A DNA stretch of 64,000 nt from Alphaproteobacteria bacterium (GTDB lineage: Bacteria; Pseudomonadota; Alphaproteobacteria; Rhodospirillales; Rhodospirillaceae), in NCBI GenBank assembly GCA_030835385.1, contig JAURPI010000018.1, positions 59,169 through 123,168 of the forward strand. Reading direction: 5' to 3'. Made by a program: the position numbers and the translations under genes. Shown in pieces: positions 24,429-33,943 of the stretch (positions are counted from its first letter, which is position 1; each line of letters opens with the position of its first letter). A model generated the notes under the pieces. That model saw nothing but the letters and a program-made list of their open reading frames with translations, did not search any database and had not been told where the DNA came from.

Positions 24429-26942
24429 TTAGAAAGTAATCGATGAGCGAACACCAAAGGTACGCTTGTCTTGCGGCAGCAATATCGCACCCAGTTTGTT
24501 GAAGTCAAATATTCCAGGTGCATCAATCAGTGAGAAGTCCGTGAACTCCTGGCCACCGCGCCATTTGTCTTCGTTAAACAGGTTCTTGACGTAGAACTCG
24601 ACCCGAAGGTTGTCCCGCTGCACACCGGCCCGGGTGTTGACCAGGAAGTAAGACCGCAGAGATGCAAGGTTGGTTACACCAAGCACAGCTTTACCCATGT
24701 AGGTCACATCGCCACGTGCAAACCATTCCCAGTCACCTTTTAGAGGGGCGGTGTAGGTCGATGAGAAATTACCCGACCATTTGGGGAAGCGGCCGGCACG
24801 ATTGCCATCAACCGTGGCGGTGCCGAGTGTTGCTTCTTGCGATGATGTTGCCGTGGTGAAGGTGGTGAACTCATTTTCGTTGTACGTAATGTTTAAGTTC
24901 GCTGACCACGCATCACTAATCTGCAAAGCGGATTCGATTTCTACACCATAGTACTCGGAACTTCCGGACGTTGCCGCGCTATCAAAATTAGGGTTGACGT
25001 TTGGCACACCGTCTTGATCATCATCACGGAAAATGGTGACAAATGATGAGGAGGGTGAGTTCTTCCACTCTTGATAATAAGCCGCAACATTTAGGAGCAA
25101 GCGTCCGCCCATCCATGTGGATTTCATACCGGCTTCAATAGAGTCCAACTTTTGATCAGGTGTTAGGAGCGCGTATTGGTCACCTAACGCAGATTGGAAC
25201 TGCTGACATTCAGATTCTGTGCTCGGCAGACCTGTACGTGGGTCAGTAAACGGTACCGTGTACACAATGCTTTGACAGTTAACCAAGTTGGAGTTGATCA
25301 CACCCGGCAAAATGCCGCGTGATGCTGTTGCATATAGATTGACATCTTCCGTCGCTTTGAAGCTTGCAGAGAAGCGAGGCAGCCAATTCTTGAACTTGTT
25401 GGTGAACGTGCCAACGCCGTCACCGCGTTCGTCTTCTTGGTAACGCAATTCAACGTCTAGGGTGAGTTGGTCAGTCAGGTCATAAGATACGGAGCCGTAG
25501 ACACCCCACACATCAACCGTATCGCCACCATCAACACTGGTGGGGAAAAGTCCTGGGCTGTCACAGTTTGTACCGATACCGAAGAGGGCGCCAAAGTTTG
25601 CGCAGGTAAACACTAAGGTGCCGCCACCGGCGCTGGTTAAGTAGTCCTGGTTATAGTAGTTGGCCCCAGCCACCCAGCGCAGACGACCCTCGTCTGAGGA
25701 CGCAGCCCGTAAATCGAAGCCATAATCTTCACCGGCTTGTGGATTGGTCACGTACCACGCTTCCACATCGGTCATATCCCAATCGCGGAGGCCGTTAGAT
25801 TTGTTCTCGTTGTAGGACGCCGTGCCCGTGATGACGGTCCCGTTATCCATTTCGTAATCCCCGGTTAGGCTCAATCGCTTGATTTCACGGACCAGACCAA
25901 ATCCATCAACTTGCGGTACGCCAGGAACTTGGCCACCATTCAGCAGTTGGTCAGCAACGATATTGGGGTTTGTGTTGACCAAAATCTGTGGGAATAAACT
26001 GCCGTTGCTGGTGACCTGCGGTGCTCCACCTTCTCCTGGGCTAGGTATGGTGCCACAGGTGAAAAGCGCAGGATTTAGCGTTATAGGGTTACGATCGTTA
26101 TCCAGGCCAGGCTGTGACAGGCCAGTACAGGTGTCATTTAGACGCCCTTGCAGAAAGGCCACCGCTTCAGGGCCATCATCGTCTTCTTGGTAGAAGCCAC
26201 GTAATTTCAATGTGAAATTCTCTGATGGCTTTGCGTAGAGTTGAGCGCTGATCGAATCTGACCCTTGCTCGCCTAATTCGGTACCGTCCGTGGCCGTGAA
26301 GTAGCTGCCCCGCTGGTAAAGACGGCCTGCAAGACGAAACGCCAATTTATTTTCAATTAGAGGACCTTCAAAGCTGGCTTGAACTTCATAGTTATCATAA
26401 GTCCCCGCATCGACCATGAACTTGCCTTCGTACTCATCAAGGCTCGGTGTCGAGGTGATGTAGTTGATTGCACCAGCGAACGAGTTCCGCGCGAACTGAG
26501 CCGATTGCGGGCCTTTAATAATTTCAACGCGCTCTAAGTCCATGAGAGCGATCGACTGCGCGCCCTGGAGGGCGAACACGCCGTCGATAAATAGGGATGC
26601 TGTCTGTAGAGTTGAAAACTCAGAGCCTTCAACGCCGCGGAAGCGGATATTTGCATTCAAACGGCCTGGCCGGTTACCCGCTAGGTCATTATTGAACTGC
26701 ATACCCGTGGTTTGCATCGAAATATCTTCGAGGTTCTTAAATCCGGCGCGATCAATCTGATCTGCCGTAAAGGCTGTCACCGAGAGCGGAATGTCTTGAA
26801 GACTTTCCTCACGCTTACGCGCGGTGACCACAATTTCCTCGAGCGCGAGTGACTGCGCTTGTGCCGAGCTAATTGATAAATCTGGATCAACCGCTATGGC
26901 CGTTAACACCGCAACTGATGTCGCTAGATACTTCTTGAGCAT
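24429..26942 (-). CDS. TonB-dependent outer-membrane receptor
   Basis: An 837-residue receptor. Signal peptide at residues 1-30 ends in 'SSAQAQS'; the TonB box 'EEIVVTARKREESLQDIPLS' follows. The plug domain covers about residues 50-160 ('ISMQTTGMQF', then 'RVEIIKGPQSAQFARNSF'), and a 22-strand barrel ends in the outer-membrane signature '...GVRSSITF'. Receptors of this sphingomonad type import a wide range of organic compounds rather than only siderophores. It sits downstream of a VAO-type oxidase on the same strand and converges with a periplasmic amine oxidase, suggesting it delivers the substrate of one of them (inference). Confidence 0.93.
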   Translation of the reverse strand: MLKKYLATSVAVLTAIAVDPDLSISSAQAQSLALEEIVVTARKREESLQDIPLSVTAFTADQIDRAGFKNLEDISMQTTGMQFNNDLAGNRPGRLNANIRFRGVEGSEFSTLQTASLFIDGVFALQGAQSIALMDLERVEIIKGPQSAQFARNSFAGAINYITSTPSLDEYEGKFMVDAGTYDNYEVQASFEGPLIENKLAFRLAGRLYQRGSYFTATDGTELGEQGSDSISAQLYAKPSENFTLKLRGFYQEDDDGPEAVAFLQGRLNDTCTGLSQPGLDNDRNPITLNPALFTCGTIPSPGEGGAPQVTSNGSLFPQILVNTNPNIVADQLLNGGQVPGVPQVDGFGLVREIKRLSLTGDYEMDNGTVITGTASYNENKSNGLRDWDMTDVEAWYVTNPQAGEDYGFDLRAASSDEGRLRWVAGANYYNQDYLTSAGGGTLVFTCANFGALFGIGTNCDSPGLFPTSVDGGDTVDVWGVYGSVSYDLTDQLTLDVELRYQEDERGDGVGTFTNKFKNWLPRFSASFKATEDVNLYATASRGILPGVINSNLVNCQSIVYTVPFTDPRTGLPSTESECQQFQSALGDQYALLTPDQKLDSIEAGMKSTWMGGRLLLNVAAYYQEWKNSPSSSFVTIFRDDDQDGVPNVNPNFDSAATSGSSEYYGVEIESALQISDAWSANLNITYNENEFTTFTTATSSQEATLGTATVDGNRAGRFPKWSGNFSSTYTAPLKGDWEWFARGDVTYMGKAVLGVTNLASLRSYFLVNTRAGVQRDNLRVEFYVKNLFNEDKWRGGQEFTDFSLIDAPGIFDFNKLGAILLPQDKRTFGVRSSITF

Positions 26943-27089
26943 TTTGCTCCCCCACAGACTAGAAAATAATTCTAAGTAAGAGGCAGTCTTGCTGTGAAAC
27001 TAAAGAAAATCAAAGACTAAACGGAGAAAATGCTCTGCTAGTGAGCGGCTGTGACTATCTCGCCACAATGGGTTGGATTATGTTCAAAG

Positions 27090-27110
27090 GGACAAACCGG
27101 AGATTTGTCC
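27090..27110. promoter_or_regulatory. Inverted repeat upstream of TonB receptor
   Basis: A perfect 7-base inverted repeat, GGACAAA - 7 bases - TTTGTCC, lies 148 bases upstream of the receptor start and separate from the oxidase terminator beside it. It could be an operator for the receptor gene. No candidate regulator is adjacent. Confidence 0.4.
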
Positions 27111-27132
27111 AAGTGGCCCACTCATTCCCTTC

Positions 27133-27152
27133 AAAAATCCCAGGATTCTGGG
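27133..27152 (-). terminator. Rho-independent terminator of the VAO-type oxidase gene
   Basis: Read on the minus strand, a 5-base-pair stem (CCCAG / CTGGG, loop AATC) is followed by ATTTTT. It begins 17 bases after the stop of the FAD oxidase gene, as expected for its terminator, and separates it from the TonB receptor gene downstream. Confidence 0.7.
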
Positions 27153-27168
27153 GGCTTCCTGGCCTTAC

Positions 27169-28614
27169 TCACAAACCGAGAACGCCAGGATTGAGCAGAC
27201 CTTCTGGATCTAGGGATTGCTTGATGTTGCGAAGCAGGGAGACAGTCTCTTTTTTGGTGACAGACGCATAGGGATAGAATCGACCGTATTGCATATGAGC
27301 TGCGCCGATTTCGTCCATCATAGATACAAACGCATCTCGTATTTTCCGAACACAGGCATCCCTTTGGTCCGCATTTTCGTCAGGTGGGGCAGAGTCTGTG
27401 ACTGCGGCCATGCCATTGTGATGCAAATTTTTGGCTCTGCCATGCCAATACAGCACAGGTTCAACCATCATCGCCTGTCCCGCACAAGCGAAGGATAGAG
27501 TGGCTTCAATTTCAAGAGCCTCCATATCGGTGGCGTGATCCTTGAGAACATTCAGGAAGCCAACGTACGCCTCTTTGACTCCGCCTAGTGGAAAGACCCC
27601 ATGGGTCCATATTTGCATTCTGCCTTTGGCATCCAGTGGCGACTGCACAAAAGAGAATGGATTGCTGCGTATGAAAGTGGGCACGGCCGGATCAATTTGC
27701 GTTCCCTCATCACCTATCAATTCAATGATCGCAGCTAAGTGCGCGTCTGCGATTTCTTGAGTCCATCCTTCACACACAACATGCAAGGAAGGGTTGGCTT
27801 CGGCGGCAAGTCCTAGAGGTGCAGGTCCTACACCCAAGCATTCCGAAGCAAGCCCTGATCGACCGACGGCCTGAATTGCCGGAATAAGCGCGGCGAACGA
27901 GGCAAACGTAAATGAGGCTGCTGTTTGTCCATTGGGAATGGGCTCCAAGCGCAAGGTTGCCGCAACTTTAATGCCGAGAGCACCTGCGTCATTCAAAAAC
28001 AAACCCGTTAGATCAGGCCCATTGTTTCGAAAATAGGGAGAGGAATTCTGAATTGCGCCTGAACCGGTCACGACAATCGACCCATCAGCCGCAACAACAT
28101 CAACACCAAGCACCGCATCAGCGGCTGTTCCGGATTTTGCCGAACCGAAAAACATACAGTTGTTGGACAGGCTGCCGCCGATCGTTGAATAGCGGCCTGT
28201 TGAGGGGCCAAACATGGTTGCCCGCAAACTGTGTTCCGCCGTGGCATTCATGACGGCCTCCCAGGTGCATCCGGATTCTACAGTCACTGTCATATTGTCT
28301 GGATTAACTTCCAGAACACGATCTAGCCTCCGTGTATCCAATACAATTGCAGGAACGGCGTCTTCACCGGGTTGCACATACCCAGCCGTGTAGGACAGCC
28401 CCCCGCCGCGCGGCAATACGGCAGCACCGGCGGTTGTGCAGGTGTGGACAGACTTACTAATTTCCTCCACCGATGCCGGTGCAATAACCGCGATCGGCGG
28501 AGAACCTGAAAAGAATAGGTCCTCTGCGAACTGGCCCAATGTGTCGTGATCTACATGGATATGTTCGCTGCCGAGTATAGTTTCCAACTCCGCGATGACT
28601 TTTTCTGCTTCCAT
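27169..28614 (-). CDS. FAD-linked oxidase, VAO/FAD_binding_4 family
   Basis: 481 residues from ATG 28614; a GTG-opened extension to 28689 would run almost to the divergent gene and is not needed by comparison with the homologue at 1-176. The FAD-binding PP-loop region is 'VLPRGGGLSYTAGY' (about residue 75), followed by 'TVTVESGCTWEAV' and 'RYSTIGGSLSNNCMFFGS'. The C-terminus 'LDPEGLLNPGVLG' is the classic VAO-family ending. No covalent-flavin His can be assigned. Related enzymes oxidise p-cresols, vanillyl alcohols or 2-hydroxy acids. It is monocistronic and divergent from the MDR reductase gene. Confidence 0.85.
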   Translation of the reverse strand: MEAEKVIAELETILGSEHIHVDHDTLGQFAEDLFFSGSPPIAVIAPASVEEISKSVHTCTTAGAAVLPRGGGLSYTAGYVQPGEDAVPAIVLDTRRLDRVLEVNPDNMTVTVESGCTWEAVMNATAEHSLRATMFGPSTGRYSTIGGSLSNNCMFFGSAKSGTAADAVLGVDVVAADGSIVVTGSGAIQNSSPYFRNNGPDLTGLFLNDAGALGIKVAATLRLEPIPNGQTAASFTFASFAALIPAIQAVGRSGLASECLGVGPAPLGLAAEANPSLHVVCEGWTQEIADAHLAAIIELIGDEGTQIDPAVPTFIRSNPFSFVQSPLDAKGRMQIWTHGVFPLGGVKEAYVGFLNVLKDHATDMEALEIEATLSFACAGQAMMVEPVLYWHGRAKNLHHNGMAAVTDSAPPDENADQRDACVRKIRDAFVSMMDEIGAAHMQYGRFYPYASVTKKETVSLLRNIKQSLDPEGLLNPGVLGL

Positions 28615-28693
28615 AGGTTTCAATCCAGTGGTCGTATGTAAATAGTGCTGAACAACACCCTGCCACGAAAACGATGATGGAGCACCCACGCCA

Positions 28694-29677
28694 ATGAGAG
28701 TTGCGCGCTACACCCGTAACGGAGACCCTTCTAGCGTTATTGAGATTGTCGACGAGGAAACACCGGCGCCACAAGCTGGTGAAGTCACAATCCGCATGGA
28801 AGCCGCTCCCATTCACTTGGCTGATCTCTATTGCATGTCTGGCAAGGAACGCTTTGAGATGCCTTTGCCGGCCGTGCCTGGCTTTGAAGGTATTGGACAC
28901 ATTATTGCTGTAGGAGAGGGTGTTACCTCTTGGTCAGCCGGGGATCGCGTCTTTCCGCCGATCGCCTGTGGCGCTTGGCGTGACGAGATAACGGTCAGTG
29001 CAGCGGACCTGTTGCCAGCGCCCGATGGAGATGCGGCTCAATTATCTCTGATGCCCATTAATCCGCCCACCTCATACTTAATTCTTGAGGACTTCGGTGA
29101 TCTCAAGGACGGCGATTGGGTCATCCAGAATGCCGCCAATTCCAATTGCGGGCGTTACCTGATCGAACTCGCAAAGTTGCGCGGTATCAAAACGATTAAT
29201 GTTGTGCGCCGTCCTGAGCTTATCGATGAACTCAGGGAATTGGGGGGCGATGTTGTTCTGGTTGATGGCGATGACCTTTCGGATCGGGTGCTAAAGGCGA
29301 CAGGAGGCGTTCCCGCAAAACTCGCTGTCGATGCTGTGAATGGCATGGCGACGGCCCGATTGGCAGAGTGTCTGGCAGATGGCAGCACGGTGCTGGCGTA
29401 TGGTGTATTGACTGACGAACCCTGCATGCTGCCATCGGATGTTGCGTTTCTCAGAGATATTCGCCTGATTGGGTTTTATACGGTTCGTCAGTTTGCCAAA
29501 CGTTCACCGGAGGCAGTGAAGGCCATATACACCGAGTTGGCGCAATTGTTTGAAGACGGTACGCTGACGGCCAAGATCGCAGCGACGTATTCTCTAGATG
29601 ACGTGAAAGAAGCTGTGACTCATGCGGGCCGACGTGGTGCAGAGCGGGATGGCAAAGTCATTCTAACTATGACGTAG
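28694..29677 (+). CDS. MDR-superfamily 2-enoyl thioester reductase-like oxidoreductase
   Basis: A 327-residue medium-chain dehydrogenase/reductase without structural or catalytic zinc ligands. It resembles mitochondrial-type 2-enoyl thioester reductase (MECR/Etr1): 'FEGIGHIIAVGEGV', 'PTSYLILEDFGDLKDGDWVI' leading to 'QNAANSNCGRYLIELAKLRG', and 'KTINVVRRPELIDELRELG' are all characteristic. Such enzymes reduce trans-2-enoyl-CoA or -ACP with NADPH; a quinone reductase role is also possible. It is divergent from the VAO-type oxidase and 29 bases ahead of an exported amidohydrolase on the same strand. Confidence 0.82.
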   Translation: MRVARYTRNGDPSSVIEIVDEETPAPQAGEVTIRMEAAPIHLADLYCMSGKERFEMPLPAVPGFEGIGHIIAVGEGVTSWSAGDRVFPPIACGAWRDEITVSAADLLPAPDGDAAQLSLMPINPPTSYLILEDFGDLKDGDWVIQNAANSNCGRYLIELAKLRGIKTINVVRRPELIDELRELGGDVVLVDGDDLSDRVLKATGGVPAKLAVDAVNGMATARLAECLADGSTVLAYGVLTDEPCMLPSDVAFLRDIRLIGFYTVRQFAKRSPEAVKAIYTELAQLFEDGTLTAKIAATYSLDDVKEAVTHAGRRGAERDGKVILTMT

Positions 29678-29706
29678 AGACGGCTATCGCACAAAAGGGG
29701 CTTAGG

Positions 29707-31038
29707 ATGACCACAAAGATTACGCGCTATCTCAGTTTCGTATCGCTTGCCTTAACGTTCGTGGTCGGCGTATCGCCGCTCTCTGCGCAATCACTCCTTG
29801 TAAAGAATGTGACTCTCATTGACGGTACTGGAGCTCCTTCCGTTGTTGGTGCATCGGTGCTTGTCGAAGATGGTCGTTTCGCTAAGGTCGCAAATGGGGA
29901 TATCACTGCTTCTCCGGGCGCTACCGTTGTTGATGGTACCGGTAAGTTTTTGATGCCTGGCATTATCGATAGCCACATACATTTGCCCGGTGGTAGGGCT
30001 GGGGCGGGAAATCGTGAAATGGTGATCGACCGGCCGTTCGGTCTTAAGTCACTTGCTGCGTATTTATATTCAGGCGTAACGGCGTTCTACGATTCTGGAA
30101 ATAACGCCGAATATATTTATCAAATGCGGGAAGACGAGCGGGCAGGGCGTATCTTGAGTCCGCGCATTTACGCCACGGTGAGTTTGATCGCACCGCCTGA
30201 AGGTCATGGCTGCTGCGCCGGCGGCACGGTTGTTAACGACTATGAAGATGGCGTCAAAAAACTCGACGCTCTATTCAAAATGAAGCCTGACCTTCTCAAA
30301 TTCACCCGTGAACGGCGCGGCATGGGTCCAGTTGGCCGCAACATCCCGCTCCTTGAACAAGATTTGATGAACAAACTCGTCGCATATGCCCATGAGAACG
30401 ATATTCGGACGACGGTGCATGTATCAGAATTGGCGCTGGCTCGTGAATCTATCGAGGCCGGTGCCGATGCTTTCGCCCATACAGTTTATCTCGACGAGGC
30501 CAATAAAGATTTCGCCGACATTGTCGCGGACAGGGGCATAATTCTCTCTACGACGATGACCCGCATTGAAGCAGATACATCTTTTCTTGATGACCCTCTT
30601 TTTGTCGCAACTATTCCGGAGGATGCGAGGAGAGAGATTCGCGCCAGCGAGCGGTTTAATGGGTCACCGTACACAGGATGGCTTAGTTCACTTCGCCCGG
30701 CCATCATGAAAAACATCAAAACTTTGCATGATGCTGGGGTCATACTAGCGATGGGCACTGATCGATCTCTGGGACCGTTTCCACATCAGGAATTGCGGGT
30801 GATCGTTGAGTCTGGCATCTCCCCAATCGAGGCTATTCGCATGGGCACGCTCAACGCAGCCGCCTATATCGGCGTTGCGAATGAGATCGGATCGATTGAA
30901 GAAGGTAAGTTGGCGGATATGTTGCTGTTAAACGCCGACCCCACCGTCGATATCAGCAACACCATGGAAATTCACTCTGTCTACAAAGGTGGTGTGTGGA
31001 TTGACCGCGCCGCTTTGGATGTGCCTGCGAACCAATGA
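29707..31038 (+). CDS. Exported amidohydrolase (imidazolonepropionase/prolidase-like)
   Basis: A 443-residue metal-dependent hydrolase with a Sec signal ('LSFVSLALTFVVGVSPLSAQ'). The beta-sandwich segment 'LLVKNVTLIDGTGAP' is followed by the metal motif 'GIIDSHIHLPGG' (H-x-H). Later ligands are the His in 'RTTVHVSELAL', the His in 'ADAFAHTVYLDE' and the Asp in 'LAMGTDRSLGP'. The C-terminus 'GSIEEGKLADMLLLNADP' completes the sandwich. Periplasmic members of this group hydrolyse cyclic amides, peptides or organophosphate-like bonds. Probably co-transcribed with the MDR enzyme upstream. Confidence 0.87.
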   Translation: MTTKITRYLSFVSLALTFVVGVSPLSAQSLLVKNVTLIDGTGAPSVVGASVLVEDGRFAKVANGDITASPGATVVDGTGKFLMPGIIDSHIHLPGGRAGAGNREMVIDRPFGLKSLAAYLYSGVTAFYDSGNNAEYIYQMREDERAGRILSPRIYATVSLIAPPEGHGCCAGGTVVNDYEDGVKKLDALFKMKPDLLKFTRERRGMGPVGRNIPLLEQDLMNKLVAYAHENDIRTTVHVSELALARESIEAGADAFAHTVYLDEANKDFADIVADRGIILSTTMTRIEADTSFLDDPLFVATIPEDARREIRASERFNGSPYTGWLSSLRPAIMKNIKTLHDAGVILAMGTDRSLGPFPHQELRVIVESGISPIEAIRMGTLNAAAYIGVANEIGSIEEGKLADMLLLNADPTVDISNTMEIHSVYKGGVWIDRAALDVPANQ

Positions 31039-31049
31039 ATGGATATAGG

Positions 31050-31096
31050 GGTGGGGCGTGTCGATTATTATTGTGTACTACCCGACAACGCCCACC
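31050..31096. terminator. Imperfect stem-loop at convergent gene ends
   Basis: GGTGGGGCGTGTCG (31050-31063) can pair with CGACAACGCCCACC (31083-31096), about 13 base pairs with a single-base bulge on each side. The structure overlaps the end of the WD40 gene and follows the amidohydrolase stop, so it may terminate both. No strong T-run is present. Confidence 0.45.
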
Positions 31097-32936
31097 GTCG
31101 AATCTTACCGTCGAAATAACCACCTGATGTGATGGTGTTGCCATCTTCTGAGAATATGACGCTGCTAGCGGAACCGTTATGACCCCGCATCGGTTCTCCT
31201 AGGGCTTCGCCTTTTAGCGTCCATAGTCGAACGGCACCGTCATCTCCCGCTGAGGCAAGCCTCGTGCTGTCTGAAGAAAACGCCAGGGCGCGAACCCAAG
31301 CGTGGTGACCTATCAAATCCCCGCCTCGAGGTGTTCCGTCTGCACCCCATAAACGAACCAGGCCGTCATCCCCTCCGGTGGCGTATATGGCGCCATCTGG
31401 TGAATAGGCCATCGTTCTCAATGCGCCTCGATGGGCCGATAAAGTGGCCGTCCGAAGTTCTCCGTCTCGCCACCAGAGTTTCATTTCGCCGCGAGTGCTG
31501 CCGCTCAAAAGAGTTCGCCCAGACGGCGAGAAGGCCAACGCACTGACAGGTCTCGGGTATGCTCTGATGGGCCCGATGATGAGTGTTCCTTTAGAATCCC
31601 ACACGCGAATAATGCCGCGTTCATCTCCTGACGCGATCTGATTGCCATCAGCCGAGAATGCGACTGCTGTCACGCGAGACTCATGATCATCAAACATCAT
31701 GAGCTGATTGCCGGCCATATCCCAGACACGGACAGAGCCGTCATAACTGGCCGTCGCAATCCGTTCTCCATCGGGCGAAAAGGTTGCGGCTTCGACCCAC
31801 GAGGCGTGACCTAAGTTCGGTTGGCCTAACAGCAGACCATCCTGCGTGTAGGTCCGAAAACTACCGTCGTCACCAGCCATGACCACAAGGTCACCCTTAG
31901 GAGAGATCGCAAGACTTCGGAACCAAGGGTCATGGGCGCGCAAGGGTTCGCCACGAGGCGAGCCATCGATATTCCAAAGCCGCACAGTGCCGTCGTAATA
32001 CCCGCCGGTCGCAAAGAAATCTCCACCCGGTGAGAAGGCGAGTGCTTGCACTGATCCGGCATGGCCTCTCAATGCTGGTCGGCGCAAAGAACCATCGGTG
32101 TTGCGTAACAGAACAGATCCGTCGTCTCCGGCGGACGCCATCACACCACCGGTTGGCGCAAAGTCAACGACCCACGCTCGGTGCCCAGACAATGGCGCGG
32201 ACCGCGGAGATCCATCTAGATTCCATAATCTTACCAAACCGTCATCACCTGCAGAGGCGAGGAAATCCCCTCGCGGTGAAAAATTAACCGCTTCAACCCA
32301 GCGCTCATGCCCAAGGAGAGGACCAGCGAGCAAACGGCCACGCGTATTCCATATTCTGACGGTGCCATCGATACTCGAAGAGGCCACCTTGGTTCCGTCT
32401 GGCGAAAAAGCTACAGCGCGGACCCATTGCGTATGTCCCGTGAAAGGCTCGCCGATTTGTCGTCCGTCCATGGTCCATAGTCGAATGGTGCCATCCCACC
32501 CGCCGGACAAAAGCCGTGATCCATCGGGTGAGAAGTCGAGATCCTGTACCGACCCTTCGTGTCCAAGAAATGGCTCCCCAATCTGTTCGCCATTCATATT
32601 CCACAGAAAGATTTGTCCACGAATGGTGCTGGACGCGATTACTTTTCCATCCGGAGCAATGGCGACAGAAACTGCGCTGGCATCTATGTCGAGGTCTTTG
32701 GTGAAAGCTCCATCAAAAGACCACACGGAAATATTACCGTCGGCAACATCGACCACAGCAAATCGGTTTGGATTGGTTGGGTCGAACGTTAAGCGGACAG
32801 GTGTGAGCGGCCCGCCTTGTGCCGAAACGCGTAGGTCTACATCCGCGATCAATTGTTGAGCGAAGACCGGAGATAACCAACACGCGCAGGCTAACAAAGT
32901 AGCAGAACTGATGACCCGGGAGAGATTTGCAATCAT
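31068..32936 (-). CDS. Exported WD40 protein, 14 repeats (double seven-bladed propeller)
   Basis: 622 residues from ATG 32936 (AAGGA 11 bases upstream); an upstream GTG-type extension would hide the signal peptide. The Sec signal is 'SATLLACACWLSPVFAQ'. The rest consists of about fourteen WD40 repeats, each with a 'GH--WV-A-AFSPDG' strand and a closing 'DG-VRLWN-DG', enough for two seven-bladed propellers. No enzymatic domain, lipobox or membrane anchor is seen. It would be a periplasmic or secreted scaffold or ligand-binding protein. It is divergent from the CHASE-domain membrane protein, with only 83 bases between starts, suggesting a functional pair (inference). Confidence 0.85.
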   Translation of the reverse strand: MIANLSRVISSATLLACACWLSPVFAQQLIADVDLRVSAQGGPLTPVRLTFDPTNPNRFAVVDVADGNISVWSFDGAFTKDLDIDASAVSVAIAPDGKVIASSTIRGQIFLWNMNGEQIGEPFLGHEGSVQDLDFSPDGSRLLSGGWDGTIRLWTMDGRQIGEPFTGHTQWVRAVAFSPDGTKVASSSIDGTVRIWNTRGRLLAGPLLGHERWVEAVNFSPRGDFLASAGDDGLVRLWNLDGSPRSAPLSGHRAWVVDFAPTGGVMASAGDDGSVLLRNTDGSLRRPALRGHAGSVQALAFSPGGDFFATGGYYDGTVRLWNIDGSPRGEPLRAHDPWFRSLAISPKGDLVVMAGDDGSFRTYTQDGLLLGQPNLGHASWVEAATFSPDGERIATASYDGSVRVWDMAGNQLMMFDDHESRVTAVAFSADGNQIASGDERGIIRVWDSKGTLIIGPIRAYPRPVSALAFSPSGRTLLSGSTRGEMKLWWRDGELRTATLSAHRGALRTMAYSPDGAIYATGGDDGLVRLWGADGTPRGGDLIGHHAWVRALAFSSDSTRLASAGDDGAVRLWTLKGEALGEPMRGHNGSASSVIFSEDGNTITSGGYFDGKIRRWALSGSTQ

Positions 32937-33019
32937 AATGTATGATGTCCTTATCGGGCACTTCGTTAACCTAGCAAAGAGTGCACGACCCAAGGGTGAT
33001 TATAAAGGAGTATGCCGAG

Positions 33020-33943
33020 ATGGCTGCTGAAAAAGAGAGTTCTGGTCGGAACGGCTCAATATGGGGCGCGCTGACCATTGCCTTTGTTCTGCTTTTGGGT
33101 TTATCGGCGACTTACTTCTTGGGCCGACCAATGCCCGAGCAAGCACGGGCGGAATGGAACGCCATGGCAGACGCTGAGGCGGAAAGACTGGCGTCGACTT
33201 TTGTTCTCCTTCTTGATCATGCGAATAGTCCTCTGCAAAGCCTCGCAACTTTGTTCAATGGATCGGGGCGTGTCGCTGCCGATGAGTTTGAAAATACAAG
33301 CGTCTACTTAAAGGGACATCAGTCGGAGGCCTTTCCAGAATCAATGGGGTTTTTGACTAAGTCTCAGCCCTCCAGTTGCGGCAATGATGACGGCTGCTGG
33401 ATGGTTGCCTATTCCACCGATACAAGAGGTGTGCTTCGCCCCGGATCAGATGTGTCGCGCTTTGGACCGATGATCGCGACCATCGATACAGCCTTAAACG
33501 AAGAGAATTCTTTGGTGATCGGCTCAGTTTTTGAAGGCGAAACTGGTAGTCCATATTCGTACTACGCCGTTACGATCAGGAATACTCGACAGTTCGGTGT
33601 GGTAGTCAGTTTGATCGACTACGAAAAACTAGTAGCGCGCATGTACGATGCGTGGGTGCCTGATGGCATGCGCTTGCGTCTTGAGGCTTCATTTTCTAAT
33701 GGCGATGACATGACGGAGCCGCGGTTTATCATTGGAGCGAGTGAGCCTAGAGAAGGTTCGTTACGGTCGATCAGTGTGCCTGCAGAAATTGACGGCGCTC
33801 AGTTTAATTTAGTTTGGGATATCAGCGAGGACTACGCTGGTGGGCCGCAATCTCTAGCCGGCACATTCGCGCTCTACACCGGCATTTTTGCGACGCTTTT
33901 CTTGGTGCTGTTACTTCGCGGACTTTTCCGGATGATGGGCTAG
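33020..33943 (+). CDS. Orphan CHASE-domain membrane sensor protein
   Basis: 307 residues from ATG 33020, fixed by AAGGAG 10 bases upstream. A first membrane helix (about residues 15-38, 'ALTIAFVLLLGLSATYF') is followed by a periplasmic CHASE-type domain ('AERLASTFVLLLDHANSPLQ', 'FPESMGFLTKSQP', 'VIGSVFEGETG', 'SYYAVTIRN'). A second helix near the C-terminus ('GTFALYTGIFATLFLVLLL') ends in a short cytoplasmic tail. CHASE normally sits in front of a kinase, cyclase or GGDEF domain; none is present, so this is a sensor without an output domain. It may signal through a partner. Confidence 0.75.
   Translation: MAAEKESSGRNGSIWGALTIAFVLLLGLSATYFLGRPMPEQARAEWNAMADAEAERLASTFVLLLDHANSPLQSLATLFNGSGRVAADEFENTSVYLKGHQSEAFPESMGFLTKSQPSSCGNDDGCWMVAYSTDTRGVLRPGSDVSRFGPMIATIDTALNEENSLVIGSVFEGETGSPYSYYAVTIRNTRQFGVVVSLIDYEKLVARMYDAWVPDGMRLRLEASFSNGDDMTEPRFIIGASEPREGSLRSISVPAEIDGAQFNLVWDISEDYAGGPQSLAGTFALYTGIFATLFLVLLLRGLFRMMG

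Noticed and set aside
32098..32859. Plus-strand open frame (253 codons) opposite the WD40 gene
   Set aside because: It follows the periodicity of the WD40 repeats on the other strand; Pro/Ser-rich shadow with no domain.
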